64,000 nt of DNA from Cocos nucifera (Eukaryota > Streptophyta > Magnoliopsida > Arecales > Arecaceae): assembly GCA_006176705.1 (NCBI GenBank), contig QRFJ01000386.1, forward strand, positions 310,001 through 374,000. Reading direction: 5' to 3'. The translations under genes and the position numbers were made by a program. Under the pieces are notes generated by a model. The model did not search any database. It saw nothing but the letters and a program-made list of their open reading frames with translations, and had not been told where the DNA came from. Numbering within the stretch: position 1 is the first letter of the stretch; every line of letters starts with the position of its first letter. Below are positions 1 through 10,356 of this stretch, in pieces.

Positions 1-572
1 CCCACGGGATGGTGACAGCCATCGCCTCCTCATAGCGGATCGCTATCACTTGGGGGACTGACGGTGATGGCCGCAGAGCTTGCGGCGGATGAAGGGTTGA
101 AGGCCTTCGTCGTGTGCCCATTTCGGAGGAGTTCGGGCTCCTGAAGAGGAAGCTTGGAGGGAGTTCGGCTCCCATAGGCGTCTGGCTGGAGGTATGCAGC
201 TAAGGCTCGTCCGCTGGAAATCCAAAGCTCGATCGTTGGAGAGTTCGGTCGAATGTTGGACTTCGGCTGAGGCTCGTCAACTGAGGAGTTCAAGGAGATC
301 GGCCGCTACGCGGTTCGACCGGCTGGAGAGGTTCGGTCCTGACGAGGGGAGTCTGGAGAAGCTCGACGGCTGAACGGGTTGGAATAAGCTTGGCCGTCGG
401 GGTCTCGGGCGAAGCCCGGCTGCTTGGAGTCCAAGGAGCTCGGGCGCCAAGTAGTTCGGCCGGCTGTAGGAGTTCGACTGAGACCCGTCCGTCAAAGCTC
501 TTCCGCAGCTACAAATTGCATTAGGCTGAGCGTCGAGCTAGACTTCGACGGAAGCGGGATTTATCCCCAACA
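1..572 (-). repeat. 3' LTR of element 1 (partial)
   Basis: Near-identical to the outer part of the right LTR (8165-8752). Both end, read on the plus strand, in ATCCCCAACA, so the minus-strand LTR begins TGTTGGGGAT. The copy lacks a 15-base segment (CTGAGGAGTTCGACC) found in the right LTR near 8379-8393. The rest of this LTR lies before base 1. Confidence 0.92.
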
Positions 573-589
573 CTAGTCCCCCCACTCCC
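573..589 (-). other. Polypurine tract of element 1
   Basis: On the minus strand the purine run GGGAGTGGGGGGACTAG directly abuts the TG of the 3' LTR. This is the expected site of plus-strand DNA priming. Element 2 has the related run AAAGTAGGGGGACTAT at the same place. Confidence 0.75.
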
Positions 590-904
590 AAGTTCGAAAA
601 TCGAAGGAAGGGAGTGCAGGAAAGGCGATTGCCGGAGTCTTCCTCCGAGCTCTGTGCTGGTCTAGGTCGAAGCTCGGGGGGATCTCGCCTCCAGCTGAAG
701 TTGATATCGAGATTGAAGCCCGACGAAGATCCCATTTTCAGCCGGGGTTGACACGGTTGCTTTCTCTAGCCAAGGTCGATGTTGAAGCTCCCCAGCCGAG
801 ATTGACATGATAGCTTTCTCTAGTCGAGGTCGATGTTGAAGCTCTCTGGCCGAGGTCGTCACGGGCCTTACCTCTATCCGAGGTTACTCAGACGCTCTGG
901 CCGA

Positions 905-1975
905 GGTTGATGCGGGCGCTCGGGGGAGATCTCATCTCCTACTACCAAAGTTGGCCCGATCCCTCGGGGGAGATCTGATCCATAGCCGAAGTTGTCCATG
1001 ATCGCTCGGGAGATATCCTATCTCTGGCTGAAACTTCCTCGGGGGAGACCTTATCTCGAGCAGCCGGGATCGAAGTGCGCGCTCGGGGGAGATCTTATCT
1101 CAAGCAGCCGGGGTCGAAGTGCGCGCTCGGAGAAAATCTTATCTCCTGCGGTCGAGCTTTCCGCGCTCGGGGGAGATCCTATCTCCTGCGGTCGAGGTCG
1201 AAGTGCACGCTCGGGGGAGATCTTATCTCCTACGGCCGAGCTTTCCATGCTCGGGGGAGATCTTATCTCCTGCAGTCGAGCTTCCCCTCGAGGGAGATCT
1301 TATCTCCTGCGGCCAAGGTTGAAGTGCACGCTCGGGGGAGAATCTTATCTCCTGCAGTCGAGGTCGAAGTGCGCGCTCGGGGGAGATCTTATCTCCTACG
1401 GTCGAGCCTTCCTCGGGGGAGATCTTATCTCCTGCGGCCGAGGTCGAAGTGTGCGCTCAAAGGAGATCTTATCTCCTACGGCCGAACCTTCCTCGAGGGA
1501 GATCTTATCTCCTACGATCGAGCCTTCCTCGGGGGAGATCTTATCTCCTACGGCCGAGCTCGAAGTACGCGCTCGGGGGAGATCTTATCTCCTGTGGCCG
1601 AGCTTTCCGTGCTCGGGGAGATCTTATCTCCTGCGGCCGAGCTTTCCTCGGGAGAGATCTTATCTCCTGCGGTTGAGGTCGAAGTGCGCGCTCGGGGAGA
1701 TCTTATCTCCTGCAGTCGAGGTCGAAGTGCGTGCTCGGGGGAGATCTTATCTCCTGCGGCCGAGCTTCCCGCGCTCAGGAGAGATCTTATCTCCTGCGAC
1801 CGAGGTTGAAGTGCGCGCTCGGGAGAGATCTTATCTCCTGCGGCCGAGCCTTCCTCGGGGAGATCTTATCTCCTGCGGTCGAGGTCGAAGTGCGCGCTCG
1901 GAGGAGATCTTATCTCCTGCGGTTGAGCTTCCCGTGCTCGGGGGAGATCTTATCTCCTACGGTCGAGCTCTCCTC
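905..1975. repeat. Tandem array of short palindromes between pol and 3' LTR (element 1)
   Basis: About two dozen copies of GGAGATCTTATCTCC (arms GGAGAT/ATCTCC around a 3-base loop), separated by about 20-35 bases built from a few recurring blocks such as GCGGCCGAG, GTCGAAGTGCGCGCTCG and CTTTCCTCGG. Every copy could fold as a small hairpin and contains a BglII site. Long plus-strand reading frames here (for example 992-2032) result from the repeat and are antisense to the element, so I do not call them genes. Tandem repeats between pol and the 3' LTR are known from Tat elements (Ogre, Retand and Grande types). Confidence 0.9.
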
Positions 1976-2110
1976 GACCCGCCCCCGTTAGCCCGAGGTC
2001 CCCCTCCAATTTCCAATATGGCGAATATTTGACAGCTTCATTCCCTGTTACCGTAGTTTCTGCAGCACAGAATAATAATGCGGAAACGAAGCAACTTTAC
2101 TGAAGGGATA

Positions 2111-3862
2111 TCATTGGTAATACATCCTCAGATTCTCTGAGTTCCAAGGTTGCGGAAGCGTCCTCCCTCCGAGCTCTTTCAGACGATAAGCACCAGGCCG
2201 AACGACCTCCACCACTTCGTACGGGCCTTCTCAATTAGGGGCGAGTTTTTTCTGACTCTGAGGCTGAGAGATAGCGGCTCGCCGAAGAACTAAGTCCCCC
2301 ACTCTGAACGTCTTACTTTTGACTCTGGAGTTGTAATACCGAGCCACCTTCCATCTATAGGCCGCCGTTCGGATGTGAGCTTCCTCCCTTTTTTCTTCCA
2401 GCAGGTCGAGGTCGACTCGGAGGTCCTGGGGATTGCGTTGCTCGTTGAAGCCCGTGACTCGTGCAGACGGGAGCTTGAGCTCGATCGGAATAACTGCCTC
2501 AGTACCGAAGGCCAAGGCGAAGGATGTTTCTCCAGTGGGCACCCTCTGAGTAGTTCGGTATGCCCAGAGGATATGGTAGAGTTCGTCCACCCAATCCCCT
2601 CCTGTCCTGTCGAGCCTCGCTTTGATTCTTTGCAGCAGGGTCCGGTTGGTTATCTCAGCTTCCTCGTTGGCCTGCGGGTGAGCCACCGACGTAAAGTGGT
2701 GGAAAATGTTTAGTCCTTCGCAGAACTCGGCGAACTTTGCCCCAGCGAACTGTCGCCCATTGTTGGTTATGAGGGTTCGGGGCAGACTGAACTGGCAAAC
2801 TAGTGACTTCCAGACGAAGTCTTGTACCTTGACCTCGGTAATCCTCGCGAGTGGTTCGACTTCGACCCACTTAGTGAAGTAGTCGATCACGACCAAGAGG
2901 AACTTCCTCTGCCCCGACGCCGTTGGAAAGGGACCGAGTATATCCATCCCCCACTGCGCAAATGGCCAGGGCGAGCTGAGCGGAGTGAGTTCGGATGCAG
3001 GCTGCCTCTGTACGCTGGCGTTCTTCTGGCAGCGGTCGCACTTCTTTACGTATTCCACGGAGTCGCAAAATAGGGTCGGCCAGTAGTACCCCTGTCGGAG
3101 CAGTTTTTTCGACAGGGACCTGGCTCCTACGTGACTTCCGTAGAGTCCTTCGTGCACATCCCGCAGCATGAGGGTGGCCTCCGAAGGTTGGAGGCATCTT
3201 AGCAATGGGAGGGAGTACGACCTCTTATACAACCTGTCTTCGTATAAAATGTAGCGGGAAGCCTGATTTCTGGGCTTCCGAGCTTCTTTCGAATCATAGG
3301 GAAGGGCCCCCTCCTTGAGGTATGCAACCAGCGGGTCGATCCAGCTTGGCTCGAACTCCGTCTGCAGGATGACCCAAGGCTCTTCCGAGGTTGGGCACTT
3401 TAGGGTCTCCAAAAATACTTCCCTGAGCAGTTCGACCGGAGCAGAAGTGGCCAACTTGGAGAGAAGGTCGGCTCTCGCATTTTTGGCCCTCGGAATATGT
3501 CGAACGTCGAAGCTGTCAAAGGCTAGAGTCAAATTCCTCACCTTCCCGAGGTATCTCGCCATGCTTTCCTCCCGTGCCTCGTAACTGTCGCTGACTTGGC
3601 TGACCACCAGCTGGAAGTCGTTGTAGACCTGAAGCCGATCTACTTTCAGCTTCCTTGCTATGTTTAATCCGGCTATCAGCGCTTCATATTCGGCCCCATT
3701 ATTGGTCATCGGGAACTCGAAGCGCAGCGCGTACTCGGCGATGACTCCCTCGGGGCTAACCAAGACCAGCCCTGCACCAGCTCCAGCGGAGTTGGATGAG
3801 CCATCCACGTGCAGGGTCCAGGAGCCTACGGGGAGGTTGGCGCTTTCCTCGGTGGGGTTTGG
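2111..3862 (-). pseudogene. pol 3' part: archaeal-type RNase H plus integrase (element 1)
   Basis: The segment starts after an in-frame TGA at 3865-3863. The first domain is the extra RNase H: Asp in HVDGSS, Glu in GAEYEAL, Asp in YNDFQLVV, and a final RADLLSKLA block. Integrase follows: an HHCC zinc finger (H219, H226, C257, C260 counted from the Met at 3808), catalytic Asp289 in WGMDILGPFP, and Glu385 in NEEAEITNR. The second catalytic Asp is Asn (LITNNGRQF, codon 2764-2762), with DD35E spacing otherwise intact. A TGA at 2233-2231 interrupts the usual APNWEGPY motif. The frame then continues through a chromodomain-less tail ending in NLRMYYQ and a stop at 2111-2113. Integration activity must be lost. 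Confidence 0.9.
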
Positions 3863-4543
3863 TCATGGCAGCTCGGCTTCGTCTAGGCCTGGCTCCGCTT
3901 CGATGTCGATCTCGATCAGCCCTAGCTCGGCCTCGGTCGGAATTGTGCATTCCAGCACGAAGTCCGCCAGTATCTGGGTCTTGATTGACGGCCTGGGCCA
4001 GTAGTTGATGTCGAACTCCGTGAGTTCGATCGCCCATTTTGTGATTCTTCCAGAAGCGTTTGCCCGGTGAAGGACTTCTTTTATTGGTTGGTCCGTGAGG
4101 ACCATTATGGTGTGCTCCTGAAAATAAGGTCGGAGCCGCCTGGCGGCAATTAAGAGAGAGTAAGTTAATTTTTCCAGTCTAGAGTACCTGGTCTCCACGT
4201 CCCTCAGGACTCGGCTGATGTAGTAGATCGACCGTTGCGCCTTCGCTTCTTCCCTGACCAGCACCGCCGCCAGGGCCCCGGGGGAGACAGCAAGGTACAG
4301 AAATAATTCCTCCCCGAGTTTGGGCTTTGCCAGCAACGGAGGCGAGCCAAGGTAGCTTTTGAGCTCTTCAAATGCCTGTTGGCACTCCACCATCCAGGAG
4401 AAGTCCTTCGATCGCTTGAGAATGCGGAAGAAGGGCATGCATCGTTCGGTCGACCTTGACACGAAGCGACTTAGGGACGCCACTTTCTCGGTCAGGCGCT
4501 GAACCTCCTTGATCATCCTCGGAGCGGTCATTTCTCGAATGGC
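3863..4543 (-). pseudogene. pol middle part: RT thumb and first RNase H (element 1)
   Basis: This stretch is in the same frame as the RT segment upstream but separated from it by a TGA at 4546-4544 (PEKI-stop-AIREM). The stop looks like a CGA codon hit by C-to-T change at a CpG. Seen motifs: FSWMVECQQAFEELK, then the gypsy RNase H with YYISRVLRDVETRYSRLEKL, VLTDQPIKEVL and a terminal LADFVLE. It ends at a second TGA (3865-3863), again consistent with CGA to TGA. Without these two stops it would join the RT upstream and the second RNase H plus integrase downstream. Confidence 0.88.
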
Positions 4544-6109
4544 TCAGATTTTCTCGGGGTTCACTTCGATTCTTCGTCTCGACACCATGAACCCCAGAAA
4601 TTTTTTGGAGGTCACACCAAAGGTGCACTTGGCCGGGTTCAGCCTCACCTTATGCCTCCTGAGTGCGCCGAAGGCTTCTTCAAGGTCGGCGAGGTGGTCC
4701 GTTAAAGCTCGACTTTTAATGAGCATATCATCTACGTACACCTCCATGTTGTGGCCGATCTGCTCCTTGAAGACCTTATTAACCAAACGTTGGTATGTTG
4801 CCCCCGCGTTCTTGAGTCCAAAAGGCATGATCCTGTAGCAGTAAAGACCTCGGTCAGTAATGAAAGCGGTCTTCTCTTCGTCCTCGGGCGCCATGCGTAT
4901 CTGGTTGTAACCAGAAAAGACGTCCATGAAGGTGAGGAGCTCATGGCCCGAGGTTGCATCCACCAGCTGATCGATCCTAGGTAGAGGGTAGCTGTCCTTT
5001 GGGCAAGCCTTGTTCAGCTTCTTGAAGTCGACGCACATCCTCCACTTGTTATTTGCTTTCTTGACAAGAACCACGTTCGAGACCCAGGTCGGATAGCTAA
5101 CCTCTCGGATGAATTCGACTTTGAGGAGCTTGTCTACTTCTTCGGCGATCGCTTTCTGCCTTTTCGGAGCGTGGTGGCACAGCTTTTCTCTTATAGGCTG
5201 GTGCCTCGGATCGACGGCCAGCCAATGTTCCATGAGCTCGGCGTCAATCCCTGGCATATCTGCTGGGGTCCAGGCGAAGACGTCCGCATTTCTTCTGAGG
5301 AAAGCGACGAGCTGTTCCCAAACCTCGGCTGCCAGGTTGGAGCCGATCTGCACCACATGCTTCAAGCTTCCGTCATTCAAGGGCACAGAGACGAGGTCCT
5401 CGGTGGGCTCGCCCCGCTCCTCAGTGAGGTCGTCGCGGACGTCCAATCCGTCAACAAGACAGGGGTCGGGCTGATCTCCCTTATGCAGGGCGATCGAGTA
5501 GCAATACCTCGCCAGAGCCTGGTCTCCTCTGACCTCTCCGATCCCATGGCTCGTCGGAAACTTCATCTTCAAATAATAGGTCGACACTACCGCTCGGAGT
5601 GCATTTAGAGCAGGTCGACCGAGGATCGCGTTATAGGTGGACGGAATCCTCACAACTAGAAAGTTGACCCGAGCCTTGGCCTGCTTCGGGCGTCGCCCCG
5701 CTGTTACGGTCAATGTTATTTTATCTTCGACTGGTACGGTGTTGCCGACAAACTCTACTAGCGGGGAATTTATCGGCTCCAAGCGGTCGTCGGGCAGGGA
5801 TATTTTTAAGAAGGCATCGTAGAATAATACATCGGCCGAACTTCCGTTATCTAGCAAAATGCGGCGTACATCGTAGTCAGCGATATTCAAGAAAATTACA
5901 ACCACGTCATTATGCGAAAATTGAATCCCCCGGCCGTCCTCCTCGTTGAAGGCCATGGGCTCCGCGATCCTCTGCTTCTTCACCGACCTTCTGGGTTTGC
6001 TGGTCTTCCCTTCCCGAGGTCCCCCCGAGATAGTATTGATGATGCCAAGGGGCGGCCGACCTTCCTGGTTCTCTCCACCCGGTGGTACCACCCTTGGCCG
6101 CTCCCTCAC
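4544..6109 (-). pseudogene. pol 5' part: aspartic protease and reverse transcriptase (element 1)
   Basis: 521 codons are open from 6109. The linker GIINTISGG is followed by the protease active-site block ILLDNGSSADVLFYDAF (Asp at about residue 87), the DNGSS variant typical of Tat elements. RT follows with MCVDFKKLNKACPKDSYPLP, LLTFMDVFSGYNQI, the finger/palm block PFGLKNAGATYQR and the catalytic YVDDMLIKS (Asp pair near residues 460-461, about 4732-4727). The RT catalytic residues look intact; only the TGA at 4546-4544 ends the frame. The gag segment upstream is in a different frame and ends at 6106, so the gag-pro junction carries a shift. Confidence 0.92.
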
Positions 6110-7579
6110 TCTTCGGGCCGCCTTTGCAGGAATCGACTGAGTCTACCTCGTCTGACGAGCTTTTCGATCTCGTCTTGGAGTTGGATGCACTCTTCGGTGT
6201 CGTGGCTGTGGTCACGATGATAGAGGCAAAACTTGTTGGGATCACGTTTGCTGGGTCGAGAATGCATCTTGTCTGGCCTCGGAAGCTGTTCCCTGATTTT
6301 CATCAGCACTTGGGCCTTCGGAGTATTGAGGGGGGCGTAGTTGTGAAACCTTCGTCTGGGAGAGCTTCGGCGCTGAGGAGAACCTCGGCGTGCTGTTCCA
6401 TCCGGGCTTCCCCACCTCGAATTCCTCGGGAGAGTTCGGGTCCACCAATGATCGGAAGGAGTCCGAGAGCGCCGTCGAGCTTTACTCCGCTTCCCTTCCT
6501 CGGTGGGCCTATCCGGCCCTTTAGCTCGCCGCTTGCCATCGGCTTCGCCATCCCTGGCCTTGAAGGCCTCCTCTGCCCGGGCATATCCTTCAGCCCGAGC
6601 TAGCATGTCCGCAAAATCCCTTGGATACTTCTTTTCCAGGGAGAACAATAAGTCGTTCTTCCGAAGGCCGCCCTTGAGGGCGGCCATGGCGACTGATTGG
6701 TTCAGGTTTCGGACTTCCAACGTGACAACGTTAAATCGGGTGACGTAGGTCCGAATGGGTCCCCCCTCCTTCTGCTTGATGGCCATCAAGGAATCCGAAC
6801 CTCGGCGTGGCCACCTACTACTGATGAAGTGGGCTGTGAACTGTTGACTTCTGGTCAAATGATAAGATGGTACTCGGCTTGAGCGCCGAGTACCAGTTCC
6901 TGGCAGCTCCTTTAAGGATAGAGGGGAAAGTCCAGCACAATATGGCGTCTGGCGCACCGTGGAGCAGCATCGTCGTCCGGAAGGCTTCCAAGTGGTCGAC
7001 TAGATCGGTGGTTCCGTCGTAGTTCTCGAACTGTGGGAGCTTGAAGTTCGGCGGGATCGGCTCCTGCATGATTTTCTGCGAAAAAGGGGGGTCAGTGCAA
7101 ACGTCATTACCACGTGAGGGGAGAGTGTGACGAAGTTCTTCGATTCGCCGGCTCATTTTCAAGAGCCTTTGATCCAGGAGATCTTCACGGTCTCTGATCT
7201 CCCAGGCTTTCTGGTGGAATGGGCGCGAGGCTTCACCCTTGGCCGATCCATGATCCGAACAAGGGCTCTCCCTCCTCCACCTCTCCAATCTGGGTATCGA
7301 AGGTTGGGATGCCCAGGTCGGTCGCTTTTGGATCGGATCACTTAACTTCGGAGAGTCCTGCGTTGGTTGGGGTGGCACTGGAGCTTGTTGGTGCAGCACT
7401 GCCTGCACCACCTCTGTGAGACCACGAACCTACTGGATGAGCTGGTTGAACTGCTCCGTATCCACCGCAGCTATGGACGGGGCCTGAGTCGCCAGGGCTG
7501 GAGCAGGAACAGACGGATTCAGACAGGATCGGGCCATGGAGGCCATTGAGCGTCGAGTCGAAACTCTTCTGAGAGGCAT
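6106..7579 (-). pseudogene. gag of element 1 (one nonsense, one frame change)
   Basis: The probable start is the Met at 7579 (MPLRRVST). An in-frame TAG at 7432-7430 falls in QLIQ-stop-VRGLTEVVQ, consistent with CAG to TAG. Conserved gag blocks follow: PPNFKLPQFENYDGTTDLVDH, LEAFRTTMLLHGAPDA, GAARNWYSALKPSTI. The frame changes near 6820-6880 and resumes as FTAHFISSRWPRRGSDSL, QKEGGPIRTYVTRFN, SVAMAALKGGLRKNDLLFSL. The C-terminal knuckle FCLYHRDHSHDTEEC is the CxxH...H...C variant of Tat gag proteins. The frame stops at 6106, overlapping the pol frame. Element 2 encodes a clear homologue. Confidence 0.88.
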
Positions 7580-7674
7580 CTTCTCCTTGGAAGAGAAAAG
7601 GAAGATCTCCGGAGAGGAAAGAGAAGAGTCACCGAGCACTCCTTTAAGAACAAGGGAACCTCGAAGGTTCAAGT

Positions 7675-7695
7675 GCCCTCCTTCTAGCGCCAATC
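7675..7695 (-). other. Primer-binding-site-like sequence, element 1
   Basis: Immediately inside the 5' LTR, the minus strand reads GATTGGCGCTAGAAGGAGGG. It aligns with GAATTGGTGCTGAAGGAAGG at the same place in element 2 (17051-17070). The TGG needed to pair with a tRNA CCA end is present. I could not assign the tRNA. Confidence 0.7.
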
Positions 7696-7940
7696 TATTG
7701 GTACAGAAATCGGTCATCATCGGAGGTTGCTGGAGTCGAGGCCGCTGAGGTCACCGTCGGGGACCTGCAAAATAAAGTCCCGTCCGGAGTCGATGGGGGG
7801 TGGCTCCGGCAGGACCCTCCGACGTTCAAATCAGCTCTGACCAATAGGAATGGAGTGCTCGGAATGAGTTCCGGAGCTTAGACAAGAGGAGGAGAGCTTA
7901 GAGATCAGAGAGATTAGAGTTAGCGTATCTGGAGGGATCC

Positions 7941-7949
7941 TTTTTATAG
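7941..7949 (-). promoter_or_regulatory. TATA box of element 1 5' LTR
   Basis: CTATAAAAA on the minus strand, followed downstream by GGATCCCTCCAGATACGC. The same arrangement (TCTATAAAAT then GGACCCTCCAGATATG) sits at 16804 in element 2, so it marks the probable U3/R promoter of the family. Confidence 0.65.
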
Positions 7950-7957
7950 TGGAGCTT

Positions 7958-8172
7958 GATGGTGACAGCCGCAGCCGCGTGCTGGTGGGCCGCTCGAGGT
8001 TCGACGGAGCCAGTCTCACGGGAAGGCGTCATGTGCGATGGGTTGATGGCGACAGCTGCGCCGCATGCTAGCGGGCCGCTCGAGGTTCGACGGAGCTAGT
8101 CTCACGGGACGATGACGGCCACAGCCGCATGCTGGCGGGCTGCTCGAGGTTCAATGGAGCCAGTCCCACGGG
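7958..8172. repeat. Minisatellite inside the LTR U3 (element 1)
   Basis: Three imperfect copies of a unit of about 65-80 bases: GATGGTGACAGCCGCAGCCG...GGGCCGCTCGAGGTTCGACGGAGCCAGT...CACGGG, at about 7958, 8043 and 8108, leading into the unique LTR part at 8166. Element 2 LTRs carry an analogous block of about 70 bases (GACATGGTCGCCACTACCAGTCTGGCGA...), so expansion in U3 is a family trait. Confidence 0.75.
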
Positions 8173-8752
8173 ATGGTGACAGCCATCGCCTCCTCATAGT
8201 GGGTCGCTATCACTCGGGGGACTGACGGTGATGGCCGCAGAGCTTGCGGCGGATGAAGGATTGAAGGCCTTCGTCGTGTGCCCATTTTGGAGGAGTTCGG
8301 GCTCCTGAAGAGGAAGCTTGGAGGGAGTTCGACTCTCATAGGCGTCTGGCTGGAGGTATGCAGCTAAGGCTCGTCCGCTGAGGAGTTCGACCGCTGGAAA
8401 TTCGAAGCTCGATCGTTGGAGAGTTCGACCGAATGTTGGACTTCGACTGAGGCTCGTCAGCTGAGGAGTTCGAGGAGCTCGGCCGCTACGCGGTTCGGCC
8501 GGCTGGAGAGGTTCGGTCCTGACGAGGGGAGTCTGGAGAAGCTCGGCGGCTGAATGGGTTGGAATAAGCTCGGCCGCCCAGGGCTCGGGCGAAGCCCGGC
8601 TACTTGGAGTCTAAGGAGCTCGGGCACTATGTAGTTCGGCCGGCTGTAGGAGTTCGGCTGAGACCCATCCGTCGAAGCTCTTCCGCGGCTACAAATTGCA
8701 TTAGGCTGAGCGTCGAGCTAGACTTCGGCGGGAGCGGGATTTATCCCCAACA

Positions 8753-10140
8753 CCTCCAATAGTATCAAGACATCATTATTAGAATACGTTGTTTACTGAT
8801 ATACAAGTTTATATCTAGCTGATCATATGAAAAGAATATCTGAAGATGGCAAAGAAAAAGAGATTGGCATAGATTTGGAAAGAGAAGAAAAAAAAAGAGA
8901 GATATGGCAGCAGCTATGTATAGATGAATGTCTCTTGTAACCATGTATTTTTTTTTTTTTTTGAAAATAATAGAGATGGAAGGGACTCCTATCCCTCACG
9001 ATCTCTTCAATTTCAGCTTCAAGATCCATATAAATTAAAAAAAAAAAAAAAAAAGGAGAGAAAGAGGGTAGGGGGTGTGCTTCAAATGACCTTTTTCAGT
9101 GCATGCACCAAAAATAAAATATTTTATTAATATTTTATTATTATTAATTAATTTGAAGCATTTAATGTGATTTGATACGTTTAATTTGGATTCAACACTT
9201 GCAGACTCTAAATAGAAGGCTTTTACAATGCCAATTAATTATATAGGGTTATTCTTTTCTTCTTGCTGCAACACTATATCATCTTTTTATCGACATAGAA
9301 AAATGAATTGATCGAATATCATTTATTCAAGTTCATACAATTAAGGTAGAAAAAATGGTAATTTATATCTGATTGTGATCCATCACTATTATCGCTATCA
9401 ACTTGCAGTCCTACAGCAATCAAAGAGAAGGTACCATCAATGATGTTATAGTTGTTGGTCCAATGTTTCGTTTTCTTATTTTCAATCTTATGATAACTTA
9501 GACTAACCTAAATTGGTCTAATGATTGGTTAGACAAGTTTCTACCTTAGTGGTAGACTAGTCTAACCATGAAGCAATACATGCCCGTCTCCTATTTCTTT
9601 TTCATCTGTGAAAATGTGCATTGCTTTATGATTGGATCAATCTATCATTGAGCTAGTAGATCTGGTCCAACTAATAACTTCTCTCCAAACCGAGTTAGCT
9701 TCGAAAAGGATGAACAAAGAAAGAATTTTAGCCTAGAGTTCAATTTGTATCCTTCGCACAATTCATCTTCTTTCGTGACAGCTGAAGAATGATTGATCTT
9801 CTTTAGCGATATCAACCAGTTATGCATAGCTTTCAAAGCCCTCCAGCCCATCTCTTCCATCATGATCTATTAATATAGATCATAAGACAAATATTATGCT
9901 TGGAAACCTGTACAAAATGCTGTCTAATGGTTTGTGCTGCCAAAGAAAGGCACTCGTTCGGCCCAAGCCTAATTCGGAATGCAACCACGCCTTCTCGACC
10001 GCCAATCACATCCCACCCATCCTCCACGTTTTCTTTGTTTTTTTTTTTTTTTGGTAAAATCCATGTTTTCTTTTGACGGCGGACGAACGGGGGAGGGAAG
10101 TCTGATGTCCGCCAGCCGGACTCCCCTACCTCCCCGTATT
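8753..10140. other. Intergenic region upstream of the ubiquitin-like gene
   Basis: AT-rich sequence with A/T homopolymer runs (8949-8962, 9038-9054, 10037-10052). I recognise no gene, RNA or complete transposon. The short reading frames here have no conserved motif. Confidence 0.6.
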
Positions 10141-10356
10141 CTATTTAATCCCACATAGAGCGCGGAGTGCTCTCCCTCCCTCCCTCCCTTCCTTCTCTCT
10201 CCGAGTTCTCTTTCGTCTCTCTCTTCCTTTTCTTTCTCTGTCCATCTCGTTCAATCTCTTAATCGCTACCTCTCCCAGCGTTGGTATTTTCGGAGAAGAA
10301 GAAGAAAAAGGAAAAAAGAGATAGCAATCCAATTAATCAATAATACCATCTTGTAG
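10141..10356 (+). promoter_or_regulatory. Core promoter and 5'-UTR exon of the ubiquitin-like gene
   Basis: A weak TATA-like TATTTAAT at about 10142-10149 is followed by a pyrimidine-rich leader (runs of CTCC, TTCTCTCT) typical of plant 5' UTRs. A strong splice donor, TTGTAG|GTAAGC, lies at 10356/10357. The matching acceptor TTTTCCTGTGTAG abuts the ATG at 13987, giving a 3630-bp intron wholly inside the 5' UTR. The architecture is inferred; no transcript is visible. Confidence 0.55.

Larger units (their letters stand above)
1..8752 (-). mobile_element. Tat-lineage Ty3/gypsy LTR retrotransposon (element 1), degenerate, cut by window start
   Basis: Order on the minus strand: 5' LTR (7696-8752), PBS-like site, gag, protease, reverse transcriptase, RNase H, a second RNase H, integrase, palindromic tandem array, polypurine tract, 3' LTR (1-572, outer end outside the window). 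The gag knuckle variant, the DNGSS protease and an extra archaeal-type RNase H before integrase are hallmarks of the plant Tat clade of Ty3/gypsy. I see at least four in-frame stops, two frame changes and a substituted integrase catalytic Asp, so this copy is dead. The target duplication cannot be tested because the left end lies outside the window. Confidence 0.93.
7696..8752 (-). repeat. 5' LTR of element 1
   Basis: 1057 bp. Outer end (plus strand) ...CCCCAACA at 8752; inner end TATTGGTACAGAAAT at 7696, so the canonical terminal CA on the minus strand has become TA. The LTR is homologous to the element 2 LTRs: the first about 90 bases share TGTTGGGGATAAA, CGAAGTC/CGAAAGTC and CCTAATGCAA. 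A TATA-like CTATAAAAA on the minus strand lies at 7949-7941, about 250 bases from the inner border. Confidence 0.9.

Noticed and set aside
905..1975. CRISPR-like look: short palindromic repeats with regular spacers
   Set aside because: The spacers are themselves repeated variants, the array is part of an LTR retrotransposon in a plant nuclear genome, and no cas gene exists.
992..2032. 346-codon plus-strand frame with repeated RGRSYLL/GGDLISCGR units
   Set aside because: All three plus frames are open over the array because of repeat composition; it is antisense to the element and has no domain.
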